Assembly (NCBI GenBank): GCA_947453585.1
Contig: CANGHQ010000116.1
Location: 1 to 6,151, forward strand
Reading direction: 5' to 3'
Length of the DNA: 6,151 nucleotides
Source: Burkholderiales bacterium
Lineage (GTDB): Bacteria > Pseudomonadota > Gammaproteobacteria > Burkholderiales > Burkholderiaceae_C
Shown here: one piece after another, positions 1-5,679 of the stretch
How positions within the stretch are numbered: position 1 is the stretch's first letter
Layout: each line of letters starts with the position of its first letter
Notes under the pieces: model-generated
What the model was told of the DNA's origin: nothing
The model's input: only the letters and a program-made list of their open reading frames with translations
Database searches by the model: none
Translations under genes and position numbers: made by a program

Positions 1-113
1 ACCGAGGTGTTCAGGGCAATCAGCATAAAAGCCAGGGCGATGCCCAGCATGGCGGCCAGCGACTCGAAGAAGCTGCGGTCAGACGGCGGCGGGGGAATGC
101 TTTGGGGTTTCAA
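1..113 (-). CDS. Partial membrane protein N-terminus (unidentified, possibly MFS-type transporter), cut by window edge
   Basis: Read on the minus strand from a TTG at 113, an open frame runs to the window edge (37 full codons plus two bases). It starts with a short polar, proline-rich leader (four consecutive Pro at residues 7-10), then FFESLAAMLGIALAFMLIAL (residues 15-34) and a final NTS. Residues 19-34 have the look of a first transmembrane helix. The pattern of a hydrophobic helix ending in ALNTSV resembles TM1 of DHA2-type (EmrB/QacA) major facilitator transporters, where ALDQTIV is usual, but this is only a resemblance over a short piece. The start is uncertain: no Shine-Dalgarno is visible before the TTG, the frame stays open further upstream, and an internal ATG lies at 50..48. 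If real, the gene is divergent from the SCPU genes and unrelated to the pilus. It may also be chance coding-like composition. Confidence 0.35.
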   Translation of the reverse strand, partial: MKPQSIPPPPSDRSFFESLAAMLGIALAFMLIALNTS

Positions 114-143
114 AAGGGAATGGGTGGGGCGTTGGCTTGGCGT

Positions 144-202
144 GGGGGCGGCGCAGCTGTTGCGCGCCGCCCTGGGTTGTAGCACGCAAAGCCGCCGCCC
201 CC
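144..202. repeat. Overlapping inverted repeats (potential alternative hairpins)
   Basis: GGGGGCGGCG at 144-153 is perfectly complementary to CGCCGCCCCC at 193-202 (10 bp, 39-nt spacer). The same left arm can instead fold locally: GGCGGCGCA at 147-155 pairs with TGC (161-163) and GCCGCC (166-171), leaving a 5-nt loop and a 2-nt bulge. The two folds exclude each other. Neither is followed by a U-run, so this is not a standard intrinsic terminator. In DNA this rich in G/C such pairing can also arise by chance. Confidence 0.35.
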
Positions 203-404
203 GGCCCCATTGATGCAGATCATGACGCCGCTTTGATGGGCGTGCCGCCTTGCCTGCGCTGCGCCAAAGCCGTGCGCAAGATCACGCCAGGGGCACAAAG
301 GCTTGCCAGACTTGCACCTGTGTTCAGTCATGGGGCCGAACTTGCGCATGCCAGACGTGCCGCTTGCCGACCCCAAACCACCTTTCAATCCACACTTGTA
401 AATC

Positions 405-409
405 GGGGA
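405..409 (+). promoter_or_regulatory. Ribosome binding site of first SCPU gene
   Basis: GGGGA lies 8 nt before the ATG at 418. It decides the start: the open frame extends back to an ATG at 250, but that start has no ribosome site and would put 56 Cys/Arg-rich residues in front of a clean signal peptide. Confidence 0.6.
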
Positions 410-417
410 ACGCAGTC

Positions 418-918
418 ATGACATTGGGAAAATTCATTCGCAGCACCGCGCTCTGTCTCACGCTCGGCGTCTTGGCCAGCGCGGGGCAGGCAGCAACCGT
501 CACCACCACCTTTGCCGTCAACACCACCATTTCCAGCGTCTGCGTCGTGTCCACCGCGTCCACAGGCCTGACCTTTGCCACCTACGACCCCACCGCAAGC
601 AGCGACACCCTGGGGACGACCACCTTCAAGGTGCAATGCACCTCGGGCTTGTCGTACACCGTAGGCCTGAGCGCCGGGGGCAGCACCACCGACACCGCGC
701 GCACCATGAGCAGCGGCGCCAACCGCCTGAACTACAGCCTTTACTCCGACAGCGGACGCGCCACCAACTGGGGCGCCAGCACCGGAGCCCTGACTGGCAC
801 CGGTTCGGGCCTGACCACAGAAAACACCATAACCGTCTACGGCAAGATTCCGAAAAACCAGTACACCCCAGGCGTTGGCTCGTATTCGGACAGCATTACG
901 GCCACTATCACCTATTGA
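418..918 (+). CDS. Spore coat protein U (SCPU) domain protein, probable archaic chaperone-usher pilin
   Basis: A secreted protein of 166 residues, predicted to be a structural subunit of an archaic (Csu-like) chaperone-usher pilus, or a related secreted coat protein. Residues 1-25 form a Sec signal peptide: K5 and R8, hydrophobic core, ASAGQA before cleavage. The mature protein begins with about 16 residues of alternating polar and apolar character before C42, fitting an N-terminal donor-strand extension, which in this family fills the groove of the neighbouring subunit. C42 and C74 are the only mature cysteines and should form the conserved disulfide. Further family features are VQC, VGLSAGG (82-88), the YSLY...GR...NWG stretch, TVYGKIP and the C-terminal YSDSITATITY strand. 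Length is normal for a single-domain SCPU protein. Its stop overlaps the start of a second SCPU gene. Confident in the family; the assignment to the pilus rests on the chaperone and usher genes on the opposite strand. Confidence 0.9.
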   Translation: MTLGKFIRSTALCLTLGVLASAGQAATVTTTFAVNTTISSVCVVSTASTGLTFATYDPTASSDTLGTTTFKVQCTSGLSYTVGLSAGGSTTDTARTMSSGANRLNYSLYSDSGRATNWGASTGALTGTGSGLTTENTITVYGKIPKNQYTPGVGSYSDSITATITY

Positions 919-1412
919 TGATGGCGCGCAACAACCAATGGACGGCGCCCACGCTCGCCCTGCTGTGGGGCGCCTTGGCCCTGGGTGCGCTTGGCAATGC
1001 GCAGGCCGCGCTGAACATCAAAAGCTGCTCTGTCACGCAGCCGCCCACCATGGTGTTTGTAACCGACTTGCTGGGCAGCCTGACCAGCGCCACCACCTTC
1101 AGCGTGACTTGCAACACGGTTGGAGCAGGAACCGCCAGTTTCACCGTCGGCCTGAGTGCAGGCACAGGCACCGTAGCCCAGCGCACGCAAAAAAAGGGCA
1201 GCACCGTGCTGACCTACAACCTCTACCAAGACGCCGGGCGCACTACCGTTTGGGGAGACACCGTGGCCAATCAGCTCACGCAGACCATATCGGGCGACAT
1301 CACCAACCAGTCTTTCACCATCTACGGCAAGATTGACAACACCCCCGCCAACCTGGCTGACGCGCCAGGCGCCTATTCCGACCCCACCATCACGCTGACG
1401 CTGGGCTGGTAG
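918..1412 (+). CDS. Second SCPU domain protein, probable minor or tip pilus subunit
   Basis: A secreted SCPU-family protein of 164 residues, paralogous to its upstream neighbour. The signal peptide covers about residues 1-30 (LALLWGALALGALG core, NAQA before cleavage). Only two mature cysteines are present, C37 and C65, matching the pair in the first protein. Shared motifs include TFSVTC, VGLSAGTG, a YNLYQDAGRTTVWGD stretch, TIYGKI and a C-terminal YSDPTITLTLGW strand. Unlike its neighbour, it has only six residues between the predicted cleavage site and the first cysteine, so it appears to lack a donor-strand extension. The start at 918 overlaps the preceding TGA (TGATG); a second in-frame ATG at 921 is equally possible. 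No Shine-Dalgarno is visible, so translation is probably coupled to the upstream gene. Family call firm; tip role is inference. Confidence 0.88.
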   Translation: MMARNNQWTAPTLALLWGALALGALGNAQAALNIKSCSVTQPPTMVFVTDLLGSLTSATTFSVTCNTVGAGTASFTVGLSAGTGTVAQRTQKKGSTVLTYNLYQDAGRTTVWGDTVANQLTQTISGDITNQSFTIYGKIDNTPANLADAPGAYSDPTITLTLGW

Positions 1413-1413
1413 C

Positions 1414-1431
1414 AGCGCGGGCGCACGCGCT
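1414..1431 (+). terminator. Candidate 3' hairpin after the SCPU gene pair
   Basis: AGCGCG (1414-1419) and CGCGCT (1426-1431) form a perfect 6-bp G/C stem around a 6-nt loop, beginning one base after the TAG stop of the second SCPU gene. There is no U-run after it, so it is a weak terminator candidate; it could equally stabilise the 3' end of the pilin mRNA or be chance. Confidence 0.3.
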
Positions 1432-1481
1432 CTTGCGCATCTTGCGTGACCTGCATCATGCGCTGCGGCGGCTGCAGAGCC

Positions 1482-1504
1482 TGCGCCAAATTAGCATTGG
1501 CGCA
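1482..1504. repeat. Perfect 8-bp inverted repeat upstream of the TadE-like gene
   Basis: TGCGCCAA (1482-1489) and TTGGCGCA (1497-1504) are exact reverse complements around the A/T-rich 7-nt spacer ATTAGCA. It ends 26 bases before the preferred start of the TadE-like gene. Its form fits an operator for a dimeric regulator, or a leader hairpin. It is not followed by a U-run in either direction. A TAGCAT sequence inside the spacer region resembles a -10 box, but no -35 box is correctly spaced. Confidence 0.4.
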
Positions 1505-1520
1505 TGAAGAAAAATACGTC

Positions 1521-1525
1521 AGGAA
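1521..1525 (+). promoter_or_regulatory. Ribosome binding site deciding the TadE-like start
   Basis: AGGAA lies 5 nt before the ATG at 1531. The alternative in-frame ATG at 1504 is embedded in the inverted repeat arm and has no ribosome site, so 1531 is preferred. Confidence 0.6.
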
Positions 1526-1530
1526 CCCCC

Positions 1531-1953
1531 ATGAAACACAAAGCCCAAGGTGGCGCAGCAGCGGTCGAGTTCGCGCTGGTATTCCCCATATTTTTGTTGC
1601 TGGTTTTCGCCATTATTGAGTTTGGCTTTGTCTTGTACGACAAGGCGGTCATCACCAACGCCAGTCGAGAGATGGCGCGCAAGGGGGTCATTTTGCAAAA
1701 AAGTGCGCACACATCGGATGAACTCAAATCAATTCTCACCAAGTACCAAGGTTCTCTGGTTTCCTTCAAAACGCTTCCCAACAATCCGAGCATGGGGGAC
1801 GGGGATCCACCTGGTCTGAACGGTGGTTCTGGTACGCCACTGTCCGTGACCGTCACTTACAACTACTACGGACTGGGACTGGGCCCTTTTCTTAGTCCCT
1901 TCACAGGGGGGGCACTCGCATTGAGCGCCACAACGGTCATGAACAACGAATAA
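1531..1953 (+). CDS. TadE-like pseudopilin family protein
   Basis: A 140-residue single-pass membrane protein of the TadE-like family. TadE proteins are minor pseudopilins of Tad (tight adherence) / Flp pilus systems, processed by a prepilin peptidase and needed for pilus assembly or function. The N-terminus carries the type IV prepilin pattern: a short basic leader (K2, H3, K4), then G8 followed by AAAVEF, which puts Glu13 at mature position +5. Residues 14-29 are the hydrophobic helix (ALVFPIFLLLVFAIIE), followed by EFGFVLYDKAVITNASREMAR, the conserved amphipathic continuation (30-50). The C-terminal part is Gly/Pro-rich and ends in a beta-like segment (SVTVTYNYYG, 105-114) that is often seen in the family. 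Start chosen by its Shine-Dalgarno site; from 1504 it would be 149 residues. It lies 22 bp before the TadG-like gene, clearly as an operon. G/C content is lower than in the flanking genes. No Tad motor, peptidase or secretin gene is in view. Confidence 0.88.
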   Translation: MKHKAQGGAAAVEFALVFPIFLLLVFAIIEFGFVLYDKAVITNASREMARKGVILQKSAHTSDELKSILTKYQGSLVSFKTLPNNPSMGDGDPPGLNGGSGTPLSVTVTYNYYGLGLGPFLSPFTGGALALSATTVMNNE

Positions 1954-1962
1954 GCCATACCT

Positions 1963-1968
1963 AGGGAG
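1963..1968 (+). promoter_or_regulatory. Ribosome binding site of the TadG-like gene
   Basis: AGGGAG lies 7 nt before the ATG at 1976, in the 22-bp gap after the TadE-like stop codon. It supports both the start choice and independent translation within one transcript. Confidence 0.65.
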
Positions 1969-1975
1969 CAAGCTG

Positions 1976-3262
1976 ATGCCATTACGCACAAAACAAACAG
2001 GGCGCCGAGACAATCCTCTCAATCGCGCAGCAACTCCACACAGCCGCCAGCGGGGCGCAATTGCAGTGTTCGTCGCTATCTTTTTGGCCACGCTTCTGGC
2101 AGTCGGTGCATTTGCAATTGACATCGCCAATTTGATCATGGTCAAAGGCGAGCTTCAGAACGCCGCTGATGCCGCTGCCCAAGCAGGGGCGCAGTGCTTG
2201 TATCCACGCACCGGCGACACAAACTGCGTTGCGAATGGACCGCGGCCCGACTTCGTCGCGGCAGAAAGTGCTGCCGCCAAGGCGGCCACCCAGGCAGATA
2301 AACGCAATGCTGTGCAAGGCGCTTTGGTAACGGATATCGTGGCAACCGGCGGCTACTGGAACCTCGCGGGCACACCAAATACCTTACAACTCCCGCCCAT
2401 GACACCCAAGACCGATGACTATCCAGGCCTACAGGTAATTGTTTCCAAAGAAGGGGTGAAAAACGGCGGAGCCGTGGCGTTTTACCTTGCGAAGGTCATG
2501 GCGATGTTTGATACCAAGGGCTCCGCTGCAATGGGGCTCGACTCTGCTGACATTTCTGCTACGGCCGTTTCTGTGGTGACGCCCCCAGGGTCGGTGAGCC
2601 CTGGCGGCCTGTTTCCATTTGCAATGGCCAAGTGCATGTACGACACCTTCTGGGCTTCGGGTCAGCCCATACTCTTTAAAACGGGCGATAAAGATCTAAA
2701 TGGCTTACAACAAACTGTTGGAGAGCCCTGGCTTTTCCGTTTGGGGAATACAAGCAAGACTCCATTCTTAAAACCCGACGGGGTCGCTTGCGATGCTGGT
2801 CAATGGACCCCTTTTGCTGATAGCAAGGCCGGTGCAAGTGTTATTGACAGCTATATCCCACCAGTTCAAAAAAACCAGACCCAAGCGCTATCGCCGCAAC
2901 TCGCGCTTGAAGACAAGGTTTACATCAGAACCGGCACAACTGACAGCCTGTATCAGGACACTCAAGCTTGCAGTTTGGCGGGCGACAAGAGATGTGGATA
3001 TGCCACGATGGTTGTGACTGCGGAAGCTAAGGACGGCACCATAAGTCCGATCAAAGCCTTTGGATGTATCAAGATACTTTGTGCAAATAGTGGCGGTAAC
3101 AAAGAGACCTGTGGACTAAAAGTAGACCCGGTAACAGGCCTGACAATCAAGAACACTGACAAATTCCTTGAAGTGCAAATGAGCAATTCGTGCCCGCCGT
3201 ATTCAGGTGGCGGTATCGGACCGGACGACGGTGTGCATAACCCACCCAAGTTGGCTTTTTAA
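1976..3262 (+). CDS. TadG-like (Tad-domain) pilus assembly-related protein
   Basis: A 428-residue protein with an N-terminal Tad domain, the family that includes TadG of Flp/Tad pilus clusters. A basic leader (R4 to R26) precedes RGAIAVFVAIFLATLLAVGA (26-45), a membrane helix, then AIDIANLIMVKGELQNAADA and AAQAGA (47-72), the family hallmark, in which the LQNAADAAA stretch is highly conserved. The rest should lie in the periplasm. It contains a beta-rich middle part and ten cysteines (74, 84, 220, 272, 332, 340, 364, 369, 379, 406), six of them in the last 100 residues, suggesting several disulfides. I see no MIDAS (DxSxS) motif of a von Willebrand A domain, which some TadG proteins carry. 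The C-terminus is Gly/Pro-rich. Composition is lower in G/C than its neighbours, with TTA leucine codons at about residues 137, 244 and 265. It follows the TadE-like gene by 22 bp. Family clear; role unproven and the C-terminal region is unrecognised. Confidence 0.87.
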   Translation: MPLRTKQTGRRDNPLNRAATPHSRQRGAIAVFVAIFLATLLAVGAFAIDIANLIMVKGELQNAADAAAQAGAQCLYPRTGDTNCVANGPRPDFVAAESAAAKAATQADKRNAVQGALVTDIVATGGYWNLAGTPNTLQLPPMTPKTDDYPGLQVIVSKEGVKNGGAVAFYLAKVMAMFDTKGSAAMGLDSADISATAVSVVTPPGSVSPGGLFPFAMAKCMYDTFWASGQPILFKTGDKDLNGLQQTVGEPWLFRLGNTSKTPFLKPDGVACDAGQWTPFADSKAGASVIDSYIPPVQKNQTQALSPQLALEDKVYIRTGTTDSLYQDTQACSLAGDKRCGYATMVVTAEAKDGTISPIKAFGCIKILCANSGGNKETCGLKVDPVTGLTIKNTDKFLEVQMSNSCPPYSGGGIGPDDGVHNPPKLAF

Positions 3263-3297
3263 CAATCTCGGCACCGGATAAGCCTGCAACCTTCGCT
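3263..3297. other. Short intergenic gap between convergent genes
   Basis: Only 35 bp separate the stop of the TadG-like gene (plus) from the stop of the usher gene (minus). I see no strong bidirectional terminator; the best pairing is a weak GGCTT/AAGCC stem reaching back into the TadG-like gene. Transcripts from either side may therefore read into each other. Confidence 0.5.
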
Positions 3298-5679
3298 TCA
3301 AAGCCCCAAACCCTCACACACGAAGTAACCCAAAAACGGCAGCGGATCGCTGCTTGCCGCAAAGTCCACCGCCATCAGGCAACTTTGCCCGCGCCAGGTG
3401 GCGCGCAACACATTGCGCGCCGACAGACCCGACAAGTACACCTCGCCGTCAAAGCCCACCGGGAACACCGTGTCGGGCTGGTCTAGCGCGTCGGGCTGGC
3501 CGGGTTGTTCCAGGCGCACGGTGGCGCCTGCGGGCAGCGGGCTGCCGTTGGGCAGGCGGATTTTGACGGTGGCGCCATGCGAGCGCCCTACCGGAAAGCG
3601 CAGCAGCACACCGCTGCGGTAATAGGCCAGCGCGTCGCGCTGCAAGGCGTCCACCCGGGCGTCCATGGGCAGGTCCAGCGCCTCGATGCTGACCGGGTTG
3701 ACCTCATAGGCGCGAACGCTGGGCACCAAGGCGTTGCCGCTGGCGTCGGTGCGGCCAATGAGCTGGTTGTCTTTGTACACGCGCACGTCGGCATAACCGG
3801 GCACCTGCACCAGCGCAAAGCTGTCCGAGATGCGCCGGCTGGCAAACACGCCGCCGCCCAAGGTGGCAAAGCCGCCCGAGGCCCCGGCGCGCAAAGCGGA
3901 TGCGCCCTCGCGCTGGGCCGCTGAAAGCGTGTAGTCGCCCACGGTGTTTTGGTAGCTGGCTTCGGCCTGCCAGGCGCCGTCGTCGCTGGCTTGCAGGCGG
4001 TAGCCAAAGGGGTCGTCGGGTGCCAGGCTGCGCTGCAGCTGCATGCTAAAGAGCGAACTGCTGGCGCTGCCCGCCACCGTGCTGCGCTGCGCGTTGGCGC
4101 TCACGCTGGTGCGGCCGTCCAGCGGAATCACCACAAAGGCGCCGATGTAGTCACTGGGCTCGCCACTCAGGCTGCGCAAGGCGTTGACGCCCACAAAGGC
4201 GGTGCGCCCGATTTGGGTGGAATACGACAGGCTCAGCAGCTCGGTGCGGGTGGCGTCGCGTTTTTCTTGCATGACATAGGCGGCGCCAAAGCTGCCCAGA
4301 CCAGGGGCAAAGTAGCCCGCGTTCAGGCTGTTGATTTGGCTGGGGGCGCCCGCGGCCGGGTCTTGGCCGATCTGCGCAAAGTGATAGGTGGCGTGCTGGG
4401 TGCGGGCAGAAAAAGTCCAGCGCGTGCGCTGCAGCTCCAGCCCCAGGCCGCTCAAGTAGCCGGGGCCGTCGGCGCTGTTGCTGGCCGCCACAGATGCGGT
4501 GAGCACTGGCCCGCTTTGCAGGCCCCACACGCCATTGGCGCCCAGGGTGGTTTGCGCGTCCGACGTTTGCTCGGCGTGCAGCTCGGTGGTGACGTGGTCG
4601 CTCAGGCCGCGGCGGTAGGTGGCCGCAGCCAGCCAGCGGCCATAGCTGTTGCTGTCGATGCCATAGTTTTCGCGCTCGCGGCCGAGTTCGTACGAAAAAT
4701 CGTCCAGCCCGGCGCGCAGCAAGCGGGCGTTGGCAAAAAAGGCCTGGGTAATCACCTGCTCGCGCCCAAGCAGGTCTTTGACCACCACACGCACCTCGCC
4801 CTGGCCGGTGATGGTGGGAATGTTGTTGATGGAAAACGGGCCTGGCGGCACGTCGCTGCGGCTGACCAGCGCGTTGTTGACAAACACGTCCACGCTCGAC
4901 GGCAAGGCAGCCTGCGACGTGATGCTTTGCTGCGGCATCGTCAAAAAGCCGGGTTGCACCGCAAAGTTGGTGGAATATTGCACCCCGGCAAAGCGCACTG
5001 GCAGGCCCCAGCCGCTGGTGGCGCGGCTGATAGCGTCGCCCAGGCGCCAGCTGGCACGCTGCTGCGGCTGGTCAAAAGTCCAGGTGGTGTCCAGCCGCAC
5101 CTCGGTGTTTTGCCCGCCCCGGGGGTAGCTGGCAAAGCTCAATATGCCCACGCCCAGGCGGTTGAAGTACCCGGCCTCAAACACGCCCGAGGCGCGGCTG
5201 GTGTTGTCGCTTTGTTCGGCCAGCAGGTCGTAGTTCAAAAAGCCACCCGGGCTGGCCGCGCCAGGCACCGGGGCAAAGCGGGACTCCTGGTCAAAGCGGT
5301 AGTTTTGGAAACTCGCGGCTGGCAGCTCGATATAAAGGCGTTGGCTGGTCTCGTCCACGGCGTACACCGCCCCGGCGATGGACTGCAGGCGAAAGAAGTC
5401 TTTGCCGTCCACCTGCACCACAGACTGCTCGGGCAGGCGCACACGCCAGCGCTGCAGGTCTTCGCGTGCAATCAGCAGGCCGCCATCGGGCTCGCGGATC
5501 ACGAGCGCGTTGTCGTCCAGGCTTTGCCGGTTGATGTCAATTTGCAGCAGGCTTTCCACGCCCCAGGGCGTGACATCCGCCATGGCTGGCGGGCACAGGG
5601 CGCTGGCTGCGAGCGCCAGCGACAGCGAAGCCCAGCCGGCGCGCCGCCTAGTCCGCCGCTTGCGGTGTGATGTCAACAT
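3298..5679 (-). CDS. Outer-membrane usher of an archaic (Csu-type) chaperone-usher pilus
   Basis: A 793-residue usher, the outer-membrane channel that accepts chaperone-subunit complexes and polymerises and exports the pilus. Domains in order: signal peptide (about 1-34) with an unusually basic n-region (eight Lys/Arg in residues 6-13) and an ALCPPAMA end; N-terminal chaperone-binding domain (about 36-130); beta-barrel beginning near FLNYDLLAEQ (147-156); family segment YSTNFAVQPGF (235-245); plug domain around 257-312 (SSVDVFVNN, VPPGPF, TGQGEVRVVVKDLLGREQVI); remaining barrel strands to about 615, including DDFSYELG (326-333); C-terminal domains from VQVPGYADVRVYKDN (about 624) to the end, with a single Cys pair C767 and C788 that likely forms the usher disulfide. 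Length is in the normal range for this clade. Start at 5679 has GGAG 6 nt upstream inside the chaperone gene, which it overlaps by 32 bp, so the two are translated together. No tip-adhesin gene follows it. Intact, with no frameshift seen. Confidence 0.95.
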   Translation of the reverse strand: MLTSHRKRRTRRRAGWASLSLALAASALCPPAMADVTPWGVESLLQIDINRQSLDDNALVIREPDGGLLIAREDLQRWRVRLPEQSVVQVDGKDFFRLQSIAGAVYAVDETSQRLYIELPAASFQNYRFDQESRFAPVPGAASPGGFLNYDLLAEQSDNTSRASGVFEAGYFNRLGVGILSFASYPRGGQNTEVRLDTTWTFDQPQQRASWRLGDAISRATSGWGLPVRFAGVQYSTNFAVQPGFLTMPQQSITSQAALPSSVDVFVNNALVSRSDVPPGPFSINNIPTITGQGEVRVVVKDLLGREQVITQAFFANARLLRAGLDDFSYELGRERENYGIDSNSYGRWLAAATYRRGLSDHVTTELHAEQTSDAQTTLGANGVWGLQSGPVLTASVAASNSADGPGYLSGLGLELQRTRWTFSARTQHATYHFAQIGQDPAAGAPSQINSLNAGYFAPGLGSFGAAYVMQEKRDATRTELLSLSYSTQIGRTAFVGVNALRSLSGEPSDYIGAFVVIPLDGRTSVSANAQRSTVAGSASSSLFSMQLQRSLAPDDPFGYRLQASDDGAWQAEASYQNTVGDYTLSAAQREGASALRAGASGGFATLGGGVFASRRISDSFALVQVPGYADVRVYKDNQLIGRTDASGNALVPSVRAYEVNPVSIEALDLPMDARVDALQRDALAYYRSGVLLRFPVGRSHGATVKIRLPNGSPLPAGATVRLEQPGQPDALDQPDTVFPVGFDGEVYLSGLSARNVLRATWRGQSCLMAVDFAASSDPLPFLGYFVCEGLGL

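Larger units (their letters stand above)
114..417. other. Gene-free region between divergent genes, with overlapping G/C-rich inverted repeats
   Basis: About 300 bases with no convincing coding frame; the open frames here lack ribosome sites and are made of Arg, Ala, Cys and Pro residues typical of non-coding GC-rich DNA. The left part (144-202) holds two competing inverted repeats, listed separately. The right part is the leader of the first SCPU gene and ends with its Shine-Dalgarno site. I could not identify a sigma-70 promoter with both boxes: A/T-rich patches such as 396-403 lie too close to the ribosome site to be its -10 box. The promoter of the SCPU genes probably lies in this interval, but I cannot place it. 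Confidence 0.5.

Noticed and set aside
396..403. TTGTAAAT as a -10 box for the SCPU genes
   Set aside because: It lies immediately before the Shine-Dalgarno site, so a transcript starting there would lack a usable leader, and no -35 box is correctly spaced.
250..417. 56-residue N-terminal extension of the first SCPU protein
   Set aside because: It has Cys/Arg-rich nonsense composition and no ribosome site at 250, while the ATG at 418 has GGGGA upstream and begins a standard signal peptide.
110..421. Small overlapping open frames on both strands in the left intergenic region as possible genes
   Set aside because: No ribosome sites, no recognisable motifs, and composition typical of non-coding GC-rich DNA.
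636..917. Extension of the second SCPU protein back to 636
   Set aside because: The region is the first SCPU gene in another frame and reads as His/Arg-rich shadow sequence; the signal peptide begins at 918.
3250..3285. Bidirectional terminator between the TadG-like gene and the usher
   Set aside because: Only a 5-bp GGCTT/AAGCC stem with a long loop can be drawn, and the T-run lies inside it rather than after it.
1413..3297. Mobile element carrying the Tad pair
   Set aside because: The composition shift is suggestive, but I see no transposase, integrase, terminal inverted repeats or matching target-site duplication at either end of the pair.
3949..5670. 573-residue open frame on the plus strand opposite the usher
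   Set aside because: It is antisense to a clear usher, consists largely of Ala, Gly, Val, His and Gln in a low-complexity mix with no domain, and is explained by GC-rich codon bias in the usher keeping the opposite frame open.
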